Source of the DNA: Betaproteobacteria bacterium
Lineage (GTDB): Bacteria; Pseudomonadota; Gammaproteobacteria; Burkholderiales; Rhodocyclaceae
DNA length: 64,000 bases
Direction: 5' to 3'
Assembly: GCA_009782565.1 (NCBI GenBank)
Contig: WRIU01000001.1
Coordinates: 378,367 to 442,366 of the forward strand
Shown here piece after piece: positions 55,040-63,856 of this stretch; the first letter of the stretch is position 1; each line of letters opens with the position of its first letter. The notes under the pieces were generated by a model. That model saw only the letters and a list, made by a program, of their open reading frames with translations. It was not told the origin of the DNA and ran no database searches. Made by a program: the position numbers and the translations under genes.

Positions 55040-55984
55040 TTAGCCAAGATGCGCCATGTTCAGCGCGTTCTTCAAAGTATTGCCTCCGATGATGCGAATG
55101 AGCTTGTCGGCATACATTGGGTCGGTGGCATAGCCCGCTTTTTTAAGTCCCTGCGCGAATCCAGCGGCGTCAACCCTGCCGAGGACATCGGCGTAGCGCG
55201 GAGCTTCGGTAAGCAGCTTCGCGTAATCGGCAAACGCTTCGGCCCAGGACGCATAGGAGCGGAACGCGGCTTGCTGGGCCTTCCAGTTTCCGCCTTCAAA
55301 CTCGGATACGGACTTCTGAGCGGTCGTCGAGCCATTCCAGTTTGGCCCCGCCTTGATGTTGAACAGGTTGTAACTGGGCGAGCCGTCGGCGTTCTTCAGT
55401 TGTTTCGTGCCCCACCCGGTTTCCAGCGCGGCCTGTGCCACCATAAAGTGCGCCGGAATGCCGGTAGCGCGGCTGGCGGCATGTGCATGAGGCCAGATGT
55501 CCGCAACAAAATCACGCACATGTTCGGGAACCTGTCCCCCCGCTTTGCGCGCGGCAGCGATGGTTTCGTCGATTTTTGCCGATTGCGCGGCAGATTCGGC
55601 CACTGAGGCTTTCGGGATGTGCCGGAATGAGATATTCGCATTCGCGGCATCCTGCGGGTTCATGCCTTCTTCCTTGTTCCGTCCGCCACCTAATTGACGG
55701 AAAAGCGCGTCGGCCAAACCGACCCCTCTGGATTGCGCCAAATCGCTTGCCAACTGCTGATCGTACAATCCCTGTATGAGTTTCGTCTGCTCGCTGTCGA
55801 AAGGACCATTGGAAAGCGCGGCATTTCGCATGGATTTCAGCATCATTTGCAAAAACAGGGATTCGACCTGCTTGGAAGCCGCGCGCAAAGCCTCATCGGA
55901 ATGACCCTCGGTTTTCGCCAGCCGCTTGAAATCACTCATCGAGCGCGGATCGAGGGTATTGAGGGATGCGTTGTAAGCCATCAT
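55040..55984 (-). CDS. flgJ: Flagellar rod assembly protein/muramidase FlgJ
   Basis: 314 residues. N-terminal rod-binding domain (about 20-110; KQVESLFLQMMLKSMRNAAL), variable linker, C-terminal glucosaminidase (about 150-310; FVADIWPHAHAASRATGIPA, AQAALETGWGTKQL with the catalytic Glu, and YNLFNIKAG). It opens the peptidoglycan for the rod and caps rod growth in the periplasm. It follows flgI by 15 bp. The expected flgK and flgL do not follow it. Confidence 0.95.
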   Translation of the reverse strand: MMAYNASLNTLDPRSMSDFKRLAKTEGHSDEALRAASKQVESLFLQMMLKSMRNAALSNGPFDSEQTKLIQGLYDQQLASDLAQSRGVGLADALFRQLGGGRNKEEGMNPQDAANANISFRHIPKASVAESAAQSAKIDETIAAARKAGGQVPEHVRDFVADIWPHAHAASRATGIPAHFMVAQAALETGWGTKQLKNADGSPSYNLFNIKAGPNWNGSTTAQKSVSEFEGGNWKAQQAAFRSYASWAEAFADYAKLLTEAPRYADVLGRVDAAGFAQGLKKAGYATDPMYADKLIRIIGGNTLKNALNMAHLG

Positions 55985-55999
55985 GATTCTGTTCCCACC

Positions 56000-57154
56000 T
56001 CAAATGATTTCGAGTTCTGCCCGCAAGGCCCCGGAGGCTTTCATCGCCTGGAGGATGCTGACGAGATCGAGCGGCTTGGTTCCAATCGCATTGAGCGCCT
56101 TGACCACATCGGCCAGATTCGCACTGCCGCGTATTTCCATAATCGCGCCGCCTTCCTGCTTGATATTGACCTCGCCCGATGCGCTCGCCACCGTGGAGCC
56201 GAGGGAACCAGGCGCGGGTTGACTGACATCGGTGTGCGAGCCGACCGTCACCGTAAGGTTGCCGTGGGCGACGGCGCAGTTTTCAAGCGTGACGCTCCGA
56301 TTCATCACCACCGAGCCGGTACGGGCGTTCACGATCACTCGCGCCCCCGGCTGCGTGGCAGCGACTTCGAGATTTTCAATCCGCCCAAGGAAGGCCACCC
56401 GTTCCGGGAGAGAGGTTGGGGCACTCACCTGGATGCTGCGCCCGTCGAGCGCCTGCGCCGAATGCGGCGCGGCGTTGTTGATGGCCTCAGCCACCCTGCG
56501 CGCGGTGTCGAAATTGGTTTCTTTCAGTTCGACGATCACGTTCATGCCCTCGCCGACCATAGCCGGTACGGCGCGCTCCACCGTTGCCCCGCCGGGAATG
56601 CGCCCGGCTAGCAGATGATTGACCGTCTGCTGTGCGCCGCCTGCCTGCGCGCCCGCCCCACCAACAGCCAGATTGCCCTGTGCAATCGCGTAGATGTGCC
56701 CGTCGATGCCCTTGAGCGGCGTCATGACCAATGTCCCCCCTTTCAGGCTCTTTGCATTACCCATCGAAGAAACAGTGACATCGATCCGCTGGCCGGGACG
56801 CGCATAGGCGGGAAGTTCCGCCGTCACGATCACGGCGGCCACGTTTTTGAGTTGCAGGTTGCTGCCGGGCGGCAGGGTCACGCCCAGGTTGCCGAGCATG
56901 TTGACGATGCTCTGCACCGTGAAAGGGGTTTGCGTGGTCTGGTCGCCAGAGCCGTCCAGCCCGGTCACGAGGCCGTAGCCGACCAACTGATTGTCGCGCA
57001 CGCCGCCGATGGTGGCGATGTCCTTGATGCGGTCGGCCTGCACGCTCGTGGAAAACAAAATGGCAACGACAACGATCATTACCCGCCAAAGCGCGCGCAT
57101 CGGCAAATGTGCCGGCAGATGGATATTCTGGACGGGATACTTATGCGCGAACAT
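56000..57154 (-). CDS. flgI: Flagellar P-ring protein FlgI
   Basis: 384 residues from the ATG at 57154 with GGAGAG upstream; the ATG at 57100 gives a shorter signal peptide. The signal IVVVAILFSTSVQA-D is followed by RIKDIATIGGVRDNQLVGYGLVTGLDGSGD, the FlgI hallmark, then KNVAAVIVTAELPAYARPGQ, and LVDVLQAL-like end LDLVSILQAMKASGAL. It is exported by Sec and assembles the P ring around the rod in the peptidoglycan layer. Confidence 0.96.
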   Translation of the reverse strand: MFAHKYPVQNIHLPAHLPMRALWRVMIVVVAILFSTSVQADRIKDIATIGGVRDNQLVGYGLVTGLDGSGDQTTQTPFTVQSIVNMLGNLGVTLPPGSNLQLKNVAAVIVTAELPAYARPGQRIDVTVSSMGNAKSLKGGTLVMTPLKGIDGHIYAIAQGNLAVGGAGAQAGGAQQTVNHLLAGRIPGGATVERAVPAMVGEGMNVIVELKETNFDTARRVAEAINNAAPHSAQALDGRSIQVSAPTSLPERVAFLGRIENLEVAATQPGARVIVNARTGSVVMNRSVTLENCAVAHGNLTVTVGSHTDVSQPAPGSLGSTVASASGEVNIKQEGGAIMEIRGSANLADVVKALNAIGTKPLDLVSILQAMKASGALRAELEII

Positions 57155-57192
57155 GGTTCTCTCCACGATACCCGATGAAAACGCAATTATTT

Positions 57193-57894
57193 TTAGAATG
57201 GGTTGATGAAGTTGAAGAAGCGTTGCAGCCACCCCATGCTGTTAGCTTCCTCAACGAAACCACTGCCACGATATTCGATTCGTGCGTCGGCTACCTGTGT
57301 CGACTGCACGGTATTGGAAGCAGAAACGTTGTCAGCGTTAACGATTCCCGAAAAACGGATGAATTCGTTGCCCTGGTTGATCGTCAGCATTTTTTCGCCT
57401 GAGACCAGCAGATTTCCGTTGGCAAGAACATCGATCACGGTCACGGTGATCGTTCCGTTGAACGCATTGTTGGCTGCCGTCGCGCCCTTGCCTTCAAACG
57501 CGGATTTCGTTGCCGCTTCCGCCGACAGTCCGGCAAGCCCGGAGAGCGGCAGGCTGGCGCTGGCTGCCGACAGCCCCCCGGACAAACTGGATGCGCGGTT
57601 CGTGCTGGCGTTGGCGTTTTTCTGCGCGGAGGTGCGTTCGACGAGATTGACGGTGATGATGTCGCCAACATGGCGGGCGCGGCGATCTTCCAGCAGCGAG
57701 CGCCCTAGCCCCGGTTGCCAGATCGCGCCATTGGCGGCATGCGTCGCTGAGGCCACGGGGCGCGTGGACATCGGTTGATGCACGGAGGTGGGCGGAGTCG
57801 GTTGCACCTGGGCGCAGGACGAGATGAGCGTAACAAACATCACCGCCACGAAGGTGGTGGCAAGGATGGAAACGGCGCGCGCGATGGCGTTCAT
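57193..57894 (-). CDS. flgH: Flagellar L-ring lipoprotein FlgH
   Basis: 233 residues. The lipobox VTLISSC puts the lipid cysteine at C27. [56 protein letters not shown] and [26 protein letters not shown] are FlgH signatures. It forms the L ring in the outer membrane. It lies between flgG and flgI in the standard order. Confidence 0.96.
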   Translation of the reverse strand: MNAIARAVSILATTFVAVMFVTLISSCAQVQPTPPTSVHQPMSTRPVASATHAANGAIWQPGLGRSLLEDRRARHVGDIITVNLVERTSAQKNANASTNRASSLSGGLSAASASLPLSGLAGLSAEAATKSAFEGKGATAANNAFNGTITVTVIDVLANGNLLVSGEKMLTINQGNEFIRFSGIVNADNVSASNTVQSTQVADARIEYRGSGFVEEANSMGWLQRFFNFINPF

Positions 57895-57906
57895 GGCTGC
57901 TTCCTC

Positions 57907-58689
57907 TCAAATCTGCGTCAGACGGCCAAGCATCTGATCGGAAGTGCTGATAACGCGCGAGTTCATTTCGTAGGCGCGCTGCGTGACGATCATGCTCACC
58001 AGTTCTTCGGCCACGTTGATGTTGGAGGATTCGACGTAACGCTGGTTGATGACCCCTGCGGCGTTCGTGCCCGGCTGCTGCGGCGTTGCCACGCCGGAAG
58101 AAGCGGTCTCCAGAAAGAGATTTTCGGAGACGGCCTGCAAACCACCCGAATTGATGAACATGGCGACCTGAATGCTTCCGATCTGTACGGGAGCGTTGCT
58201 TCCGGCTTGCAGGACGCTCACCACGCCATCCTTGCCTACGGTGATCGAAACTGCGTCGGCGGGGATGTTGATGTTGTCGGCAAGCAGGTAGCCGCTGGCC
58301 GTCACCATGTTGCCCTGGTTGTCGCGCTGGAACGCGCCATCGCGCGTATAGGCGGTCGTACCGTCCGGCAAGGTAATCATGAAAAAACCATCGCCCTGGA
58401 TCATCAGGTCGAGGTCGCCTCCGGTTTGCTGCGGGGCGCCCTGAGTGAAAATGCGCTCGGTCGCGACCGTCCTCACGCCCACGCCGAGTTGCAGGCCACT
58501 GGAAATCTGCGTCTGCTGCGTTGATTGCGCGCCAGGCTGGCGGATGACCTGATAGAGCAAATCCTCGAAGACCGCGCGTTGGCGCTTGAAGCCGTTTGTC
58601 GAAACGTTGGCGAGATTGTTGGCAATCACATCCAGCGAGGTTTGCTGGGCATCCAACCCGGTGCGGGCTGTCCATATCGAGCGGATCAT
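57907..58689 (-). CDS. flgG: Flagellar distal rod protein FlgG
   Basis: 260 residues. [47 protein letters not shown] is the FlgG N-terminus, with the family [13 protein letters not shown] box; the C-terminal [26 protein letters not shown] forms the coiled coil. It is the distal rod subunit exported by the flagellar type III system. flgH follows 12 bp downstream. Confidence 0.97.
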   Translation of the reverse strand: MIRSIWTARTGLDAQQTSLDVIANNLANVSTNGFKRQRAVFEDLLYQVIRQPGAQSTQQTQISSGLQLGVGVRTVATERIFTQGAPQQTGGDLDLMIQGDGFFMITLPDGTTAYTRDGAFQRDNQGNMVTASGYLLADNINIPADAVSITVGKDGVVSVLQAGSNAPVQIGSIQVAMFINSGGLQAVSENLFLETASSGVATPQQPGTNAAGVINQRYVESSNINVAEELVSMIVTQRAYEMNSRVISTSDQMLGRLTQI

Positions 58690-58735
58690 GTTGGGGAATC
58701 CTTATATTTTTTCGTTATCGGCGTGCTATCAGCCT

Positions 58736-59461
58736 TCAGCGCGGCGCAATCACCTGTGTTGCAGAGCGGTCGTTCTCCTGCGCGCTGGTAATCACGCGCA
58801 TCTGCATCTCGAACTGACGCGAGAGCGAAATCATTTGCACCATCTGCTCGGCCACGTTGACATTGCTGCTCTCCAGATAGCCCCCGGCAACCTGTACCGC
58901 CTCATCTGCCGTAGCGGTTTGTCCGCCTTGCAGGCGAAAAAAGCCATCTTCGCCGCGCACCAGTTCAGCTTCTGGCGGGTTCACCAGTTTCAGGCGCGCA
59001 ACCTCGTTGGTGATGCCGTTCTGTATCGCGGAAATGGTTCCGTCCGCACCGATGACGATCACGCTCTCAGGCGGGATCGTGATTGGGCCGCCGTCGCCCA
59101 ATACCGGAAAACCGGCGTGGGTTTGCAGCACGCCATTGGAAGAAACTTCCAGCGAACCGTCGCGGGTATAGGCTTCACCACCCATAGTCTGGATGGACAG
59201 CCAGCCCTTGCCTTTCACGGCCACATCGAACGGGTTGCCGGAAAACTTCAGCGGCCCCGGCGTAAAGTCCGTGGCAATGCTCGCGTCGACCACAAAGGCG
59301 CGAGTATGAAAGGCGTGGGTCTGCACTTCCACCGCGCGCATCTTGTGCATCTCGGTGCGAAAGCCGGTGGAATCGACATTGGCAAGATTGTGGGCTACCG
59401 CCGCCTGCTGCCCGAGGGTGCTCTTTGCGCCGGTCATTGCCGTGTAGATCACGCGATCCAT
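58736..59461 (-). CDS. flgF: Flagellar proximal rod protein FlgF
   Basis: 241 residues. MDRVIYTAMTGAKSTLGQQAAVAHNLANVDSTGFRTEMHKM and the C-terminal SSNVNVAEQMVQMISLSRQFEMQMRVI fit FlgF, the least conserved rod protein. It begins with MDRxIYTAMTGA, the usual FlgF start that separates it from FlgG. It lies between flgE and flgG as expected. Confidence 0.96.
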   Translation of the reverse strand: MDRVIYTAMTGAKSTLGQQAAVAHNLANVDSTGFRTEMHKMRAVEVQTHAFHTRAFVVDASIATDFTPGPLKFSGNPFDVAVKGKGWLSIQTMGGEAYTRDGSLEVSSNGVLQTHAGFPVLGDGGPITIPPESVIVIGADGTISAIQNGITNEVARLKLVNPPEAELVRGEDGFFRLQGGQTATADEAVQVAGGYLESSNVNVAEQMVQMISLSRQFEMQMRVITSAQENDRSATQVIAPR

Positions 59462-59534
59462 GATGTTGCCTCCCGGCGGGTCGTCTCATATAAGGGAAAC
59501 CCGCCGTTTTTGTTTCTACTGCTTCAGATCACGA

Positions 59535-60764
59535 TCACCGCAGATTCACCAGCGTCTGCATGATCTGGTCCTGGGTGCGGATCGTCTGCGCGTTGGCCTG
59601 GTAATTGCGCTGCTGGATGATCATGTTCACCAGTTCCTGCGTCAGGTCGACATTCGATTCCTCGACCTGCCCGCCGGAAATCAAACCGTTCAGCCCAGAG
59701 CGTGGCCGACCGATGATTGGCGGGCCGGACTCGGGCGATTCGACCCACAAGTTGTCCCCCACGCGGGTCAAGCCCTGATTGCTGCGGAAGGTCGCCAGCA
59801 TCACTTGACCCAGGTTCTTGGCCTGCCCATTGGTATAGCGCCCCTGGATGATGCCGTCCTGATTGACCACGATCCCCGCAATCCGCCCCATCGTGTAACC
59901 GTCCTGCGCGAGATCGTTGATCGCCGATTTCGACCCGTACTGGTTCAGGTTGGTGATGTCGATGTTGACGTTCATCGTCGCCGCGCTGCTGGGGAGCGCA
60001 GCGGTGTAGGGAATCTGCACGGGCGTGGTGACAGGTTTCCCATATGCGTCAAAACTCAGAGCCGTTGCGGGGGACAAGGTCGTGAGGTCGTTGTCCAGCA
60101 TCGCATACGCATCCCAGGTCCCCGGAGCCGTTTTCACGAAATAAATCGCAAGCATATGCTGCCCGCCAAGGCTGTCGAACACGCCGACGGGGTGCATGAA
60201 ATTGTAAGAATCGAGGTCGGTCGGATCGAACGGCGCATGAATGGGAACATCGTCGTCCGCATCGAGATTGCCGGAGCGGATTGACACATTCTCGGTCGCT
60301 CTTGGGGCGCAATCTTCCTGCGATACGAAAAGCGGCTCGATGATGCCCCCGGAAGACGGAAGGAATCCATTGTCATCCGCCTTGACGCCCATCACTTTCT
60401 CGCCAAGCGGCGTGATGACGTATCCATCCTTATTGATGTCGAACTGCCCGTTGCGGGAGTAGGCCGTCGTCCCATCGAAACGCTCGATGATGTAGAAGCC
60501 GTTGCCGATGATCGCCATATCCAGCGGGTTGTTGGTCGTAGTCGGTATGCCGTCGATGAAACTCTGATAGACCGCCGTAATCTTGCTGCCGTAGCCGATC
60601 TGAATGGCCGAACTCACCCCGGTGAGTGATCCGGCATACACATCGGCAAAAACGGCGCTGGAGGCTTTGAACCCCACGGTACTGGTATTGGCGATGTTGT
60701 TGGAGATGACATCGAGCGCGCGGGAGGACGTGTTCAGCCCACTCAAGCCTTGTGAGAATCCCAT
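59535..60764 (-). CDS. flgE: Flagellar hook protein FlgE
   Basis: 409 residues. MGFSQGLSGLNTSSRALDVISNNIANTSTVGFKASSAVFADVYA at the start, GTTAYSRNGQFDINKDGYV in the middle and EESNVDLTQELVNMIIQQRNYQANAQTIRTQDQIMQTLVNL at the end are the hook-protein signatures. The central domain (about 150-320) is of ordinary length. It polymerises into the hook on the FlgD scaffold. Confidence 0.97.
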   Translation of the reverse strand: MGFSQGLSGLNTSSRALDVISNNIANTSTVGFKASSAVFADVYAGSLTGVSSAIQIGYGSKITAVYQSFIDGIPTTTNNPLDMAIIGNGFYIIERFDGTTAYSRNGQFDINKDGYVITPLGEKVMGVKADDNGFLPSSGGIIEPLFVSQEDCAPRATENVSIRSGNLDADDDVPIHAPFDPTDLDSYNFMHPVGVFDSLGGQHMLAIYFVKTAPGTWDAYAMLDNDLTTLSPATALSFDAYGKPVTTPVQIPYTAALPSSAATMNVNIDITNLNQYGSKSAINDLAQDGYTMGRIAGIVVNQDGIIQGRYTNGQAKNLGQVMLATFRSNQGLTRVGDNLWVESPESGPPIIGRPRSGLNGLISGGQVEESNVDLTQELVNMIIQQRNYQANAQTIRTQDQIMQTLVNLR

Positions 60765-60779
60765 GATGTTTCTCCTGTC

Positions 60780-61439
60780 TCAAAGAACCTGTTTAACATC
60801 GTCGAGCTTGAAGATGCCCAACCCGCCAACCTGCAAATCCGCTCCGTTCGGGCCGCGTATCACGCTCGTCACCGGGCCGAATTGCAACGCGTTGACGCCA
60901 ACCGGCGTGTCGCCCAGGCTTGCGGACACACTCACGGTGTACATGCCCTGCGCGGCCTCGCTGCCGTCTTCGGCCAACCCGTCCCAGAGATAGTTGTGGC
61001 TGCCCGCATCCACGTCACTGAATTCGAGCTTCGTCACCACCCGTCCGCTGGAGTCATAGATCGTCACTGTGACCTTGTCGGCGGGCATGTTCAGATCGAA
61101 ACCGCCAATCGCTCCAGCCTCAGTCAATCCGAGCCCCTTGCCAGCGACCAGTACGCCATGCCCGATCAGCGCCGTGTTGTCCGCAAGCTCCTTGGAATTC
61201 ATCAACGATTCCACCAGCTTGTTGAGGCGCTCGATGCCGTCGACCGTGCTCATCTGCGCCAACTGCATCGTCAAATCCGCGTTATCCAGCGGATTCATCG
61301 GGTCTTGGTTGCGAAGTTGCGTCGTGAGCAGCGTGAGGAAACGGTTCTGTTCGTCCTGCATCAACGTTTTCTGGATCGGCTCACTGCGAGCCAGCCCGGA
61401 CAGGACACTGGATACCGTGTTATCGGTGGTGACACTCAT
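60780..61439 (-). CDS. flgD: Flagellar hook assembly scaffold FlgD
   Basis: 219 residues. The N-terminal FLTLLTTQLRNQDPMNPLDNADLTMQLAQMSTVDGIERLN is the FlgD signature, followed by the fibronectin-like and tudor-like domains (VTIYDSSGRVVTKLEFSDVDAGSHNYLWDG). It caps the growing hook. It sits 15 bp before flgE and 44 bp after flgC. Confidence 0.96.
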   Translation of the reverse strand: MSVTTDNTVSSVLSGLARSEPIQKTLMQDEQNRFLTLLTTQLRNQDPMNPLDNADLTMQLAQMSTVDGIERLNKLVESLMNSKELADNTALIGHGVLVAGKGLGLTEAGAIGGFDLNMPADKVTVTIYDSSGRVVTKLEFSDVDAGSHNYLWDGLAEDGSEAAQGMYTVSVSASLGDTPVGVNALQFGPVTSVIRGPNGADLQVGGLGIFKLDDVKQVL

Positions 61440-61483
61440 TTTCGTACTCCTGCTTAAACCGGCGGTTTCGCCGGCCCGGTCAT

Positions 61484-61900
61484 TTATTGACCGATCTGCA
61501 AGGTACGCTGGAGCAAGGTTCGTGCCGTGTTCATTACCTCGGCGTTGTTCTGGTACGAACGCGAGGTGGAGATCATGTTGACCATCTCCTCGACCACGTT
61601 GACATTGGGCATCTCGACATAGCCTTCGGCATTGGCGGCGGGGCTGTTCGGCTCATAGACAAGCCGCATCGGCGCGGCGCTCTTGACGATCTGCGTCACC
61701 ACCACGCCCGCCGAAGCCGGTCCTGCCCCCGGCAATTGCCGGGCGGCAAAAACGACCTGTTTAGCGCGGTAAGGTTGGCCGTTTTCGCTCGTTACGCTAT
61801 CGGCGTTGGCGAGGTTGGACGCCGTCGTATTCAGCCGCATCGACTGCGCCGTAAGCGCCGAACCGGCAATACCGAGTACGTTGAGCATGTTGCCGTCCAC
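61484..61900 (-). CDS. flgC: Flagellar proximal rod protein FlgC
   Basis: 138 residues; the second ATG (four codons in) is an equally good start. [27 protein letters not shown] contains the ASNLANA box, and [33 protein letters not shown] is the conserved C-terminal helix of FlgC. It forms the proximal rod with FlgB and FlgF. Confidence 0.96.
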   Translation of the reverse strand: MDGNMLNVLGIAGSALTAQSMRLNTTASNLANADSVTSENGQPYRAKQVVFAARQLPGAGPASAGVVVTQIVKSAAPMRLVYEPNSPAANAEGYVEMPNVNVVEEMVNMISTSRSYQNNAEVMNTARTLLQRTLQIGQ

Positions 61901-61953
61901 TGCCGTCTCCTGTTGCAGCCTTCAAACAACGCAGCGGGCGCGGCTCCGGCCCG

Positions 61954-62364
61954 TCACTGGCCGACGATGGCCGTCTGCATCGAGCGAAGCAGGCCGTTGA
62001 TGAAAGTAATACTGGCTTCGTAATGCACCGAGTTTTCGGCAAAAGCGGCGCGTTCCATATCCATATCCACGGTGTTGCCGTCTACCGCCGATTGCCATTC
62101 CGCACGATAACGCGCAAAAGTTTCCGGCGAAAATTCCACTTTGCCGCCCAGATGCCGCGCATTGGTTTTCATCAGCGGCAACGATTGCCCCCAGTTCCCC
62201 CGGCCCAATGCCGCATCCAGTGCATCGCGAAATACAATATCGCGCGCCTTGAAATTTGGCGTGTCGGAATTGGCAATATTCGAGGCCAACAACTGTTGCC
62301 GGTACGCCTGAAGATTCAGCGCCGTTTGATGAACCCGCAAATCCTTTTCGAGCAAATTTTTCAT
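61954..62364 (-). CDS. flgB: Flagellar proximal rod protein FlgB
   Basis: 136 residues. LRVHQTALNLQAYRQQLLASNIANSDTPNFKARDIVF carries the ASNIANSDTPxFKARDxxF box of FlgB; VDMDMERAAFAENSVHYEASITFING is the C-terminal signature. GGAGA precedes the ATG. It is the first gene of the flgBCDEFGHIJ run, with a close sigma-54 promoter match at 62393-62408. Confidence 0.97.
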   Translation of the reverse strand: MKNLLEKDLRVHQTALNLQAYRQQLLASNIANSDTPNFKARDIVFRDALDAALGRGNWGQSLPLMKTNARHLGGKVEFSPETFARYRAEWQSAVDGNTVDMDMERAAFAENSVHYEASITFINGLLRSMQTAIVGQ

Positions 62365-62392
62365 AGTCTCTCCTATGCCCTGAACCTCACGT

Positions 62393-62408
62393 TGCAGTTT
62401 TCATGCCA
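62393..62408 (-). promoter_or_regulatory. Sigma-54 promoter of flgB
   Basis: On the minus strand TGGCATGAAAACTGCA fits the -24/-12 consensus TGGCACG-N4-TTGCA, with GG and GC at the exact spacing. Transcription would start about 12 bases on, leaving a 17-20 base leader that includes the flgB ribosome site. It implies RpoN with a FleQ/FlrA-like activator. Confidence 0.78.
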
Positions 62409-62914
62409 GTTCTCGTGAGGCACTTTTTGCCACCATGAGGGCGATGATAAACCCTTTTTTTTTCGACTATTACCTAGATAAGACAGGTAATTCAGTATCA
62501 GTTTATTGAAATAGTACATGAAAGAACTCGTTGCGGTGCGGCAGAAATTTCCGCATGGAAAGAGACATTTTTGCCGTATCGACAAAAATGCAACACGTTG
62601 TATTCAATGATATTTACTATATAAAAACACCAAAACAGGCACGAATATCAAGTTAAAAAAACACCCTCACTACTCAAATAATCGTGACATCTTCCACATC
62701 ATCTGCCGTGATTTTTTCATTGTCCTTCATGCTGCGTCACGGAAAAACAGGTTTGAGAGTAAAACCTCCTTTTCGCCCCCCTTCTGCTCCCCCTACAGAG
62801 GAAATAAACCCCGCCCTAAATTCCCCTCCTTGGAGGAGTGGCACAAAGCGACGGAGTTATTATTCCCCTCCTTGGAGGGGTGGCGCGAAGCGACGGGGTG
62901 GTCAAGCTTACGAT
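62409..62914. other. Intergenic region between flgB and flgA
   Basis: Divergent spacer; no gene supported. The flgB side is AT-rich with runs of T and A (near 62456 and 62652) and could carry activator or IHF sites for the sigma-54 promoters. The flgA side holds CT-rich sequence and two 42-bp tandem repeats at 62821-62904. A reading frame runs from here into flgA, but it translates the repeats and is not protein-like. Confidence 0.6.
62821..62904. repeat. Two 42-bp tandem repeats upstream of flgA
   Basis: 62821-62862 and 62863-62904 both read TTCCCCTCCTTGGAGG-GTGGC-C-AAGCGACGG-GT with a few changes. Each unit contains the short palindrome CCTCCTTGGAGG. They end 11 bp before the flgA sigma-54-like box. 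Confidence 0.8.
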
Positions 62915-62930
62915 TCGCACAGTTCTTGCA
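62915..62930 (+). promoter_or_regulatory. Possible sigma-54 promoter of flgA
   Basis: TCGCACAGTTCTTGCA matches TGGCAC-N5-TTGCA except that the first G of the -24 GG is C. It would start an RNA near 62942, about 76 bases before the flgA ATG. The mismatch is at a strongly conserved base, so it may be weak. Confidence 0.5.
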
Positions 62931-63017
62931 AGCGTTCATCGGTCGTGTTGCAATTCCATCCAAGCATGCTTTCATTCATTTTTGCCGCAAAACTTCATCC
63001 ATGCAGGACAAAACAAA

Positions 63018-63710
63018 ATGATTGGCCGTCCCGTAAACCTCATCATAGTTTCCGCCCTATTCTTCGCTACAGCCAATGCTATTGCACAGCAAACATCCGC
63101 CCCAGTCGAAACGGCAGCCCGCGCGCTCATTGAAGAAAAGACGCGGGGGCTTCCCGGCGAAATCAGTATCGAAATCAGCCCGCTCGACCCCGGCAACCGT
63201 TTGCCGCCCTGCCCTGTGCCGATTGCCTTTCTGCCCAGTTCGGCTCGCGCCTGGGGCGCGTTCAGCGTTGGCGTGCGTTGCGAATCCCCGGCTGCCTGGA
63301 CGATCTATCTTCAGGCGCGCGTAAAAGTCGTCGATGGCTACTTCGTTGCCGCCCGCCCCCTGTCCGCCGGACAAATTCTCGGCTCTGCCGACCTGGAACA
63401 CCGGCGTGGCGACATTGCCGCCCTGCCCGGCGATGTGCTCACCGACGCCAGCCTCGCCACGGGGCGTCCCACCCGGCAAGCGCTCGCCCAGGGTACGCCC
63501 CTCCAAGCCCGTATGCTGCGTACACCAGAAGCCGTGCGGCAAGGCAGCAAAGTCACTGTTTTCAGCCAGGGCGAAGCCTTCCGGGTTTCCAATACCGGAC
63601 GCGCCCTCAATTCCGCCGCACCGGGCGAAACGGTTCGGGTACGCCTGCCAAACAATCAAGTCGTTACCGGCACGGCGCTCCATGACGGTACTATAGAGAT
63701 CAACCCATGA
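63018..63710 (+). CDS. flgA: Flagellar P-ring assembly chaperone FlgA
   Basis: 230 residues from the ATG at 63018, with AGGA upstream. The signal peptide MIGRPVNLIIVSALFFATAN ends at AIA-Q. The SAF domain includes GYFVAARPLSAGQILGSADLEHRRGDIAALPGDVLTD, and [60 protein letters not shown] is typical of FlgA. It helps FlgI polymerise into the P ring in the periplasm. It is divergent from flgB, as is usual, and flgM follows. Confidence 0.95.
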   Translation: MIGRPVNLIIVSALFFATANAIAQQTSAPVETAARALIEEKTRGLPGEISIEISPLDPGNRLPPCPVPIAFLPSSARAWGAFSVGVRCESPAAWTIYLQARVKVVDGYFVAARPLSAGQILGSADLEHRRGDIAALPGDVLTDASLATGRPTRQALAQGTPLQARMLRTPEAVRQGSKVTVFSQGEAFRVSNTGRALNSAAPGETVRVRLPNNQVVTGTALHDGTIEINP

Positions 63711-63779
63711 CGCCTTCCCGGCGTCGCGCGGCAACGCTCCTCTTTGAGCCTTGCCAACGGTATTTTTCAAAAAATCTGC

Positions 63780-63806
63780 TAAAGTTCTGCGGTGCTATGC
63801 CGTAGC
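63780..63806 (+). promoter_or_regulatory. Sigma-28 (FliA) promoter of flgM
   Basis: TAAAGTTC, an 11-base spacer and GCCGTAGC match the FliA consensus TAAAGTTT-N11-GCCGATAA at 12 of 16 bases, including the key TAAAG and GCCG. It lies about 50 bp before the flgM start, where a class III promoter is expected. Confidence 0.78.
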
Positions 63807-63856
63807 AAACAGCAGAAGCCTCAAAGCGCAAACTCTCTTTTTCCGGAGTTCCCACA

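Noticed and set aside
62838..63017. N-terminal extension of flgA through the 42-bp repeats
   Set aside because: The extension translates repeats and the promoter box; the ATG at 63018 has a ribosome site and a proper signal peptide.
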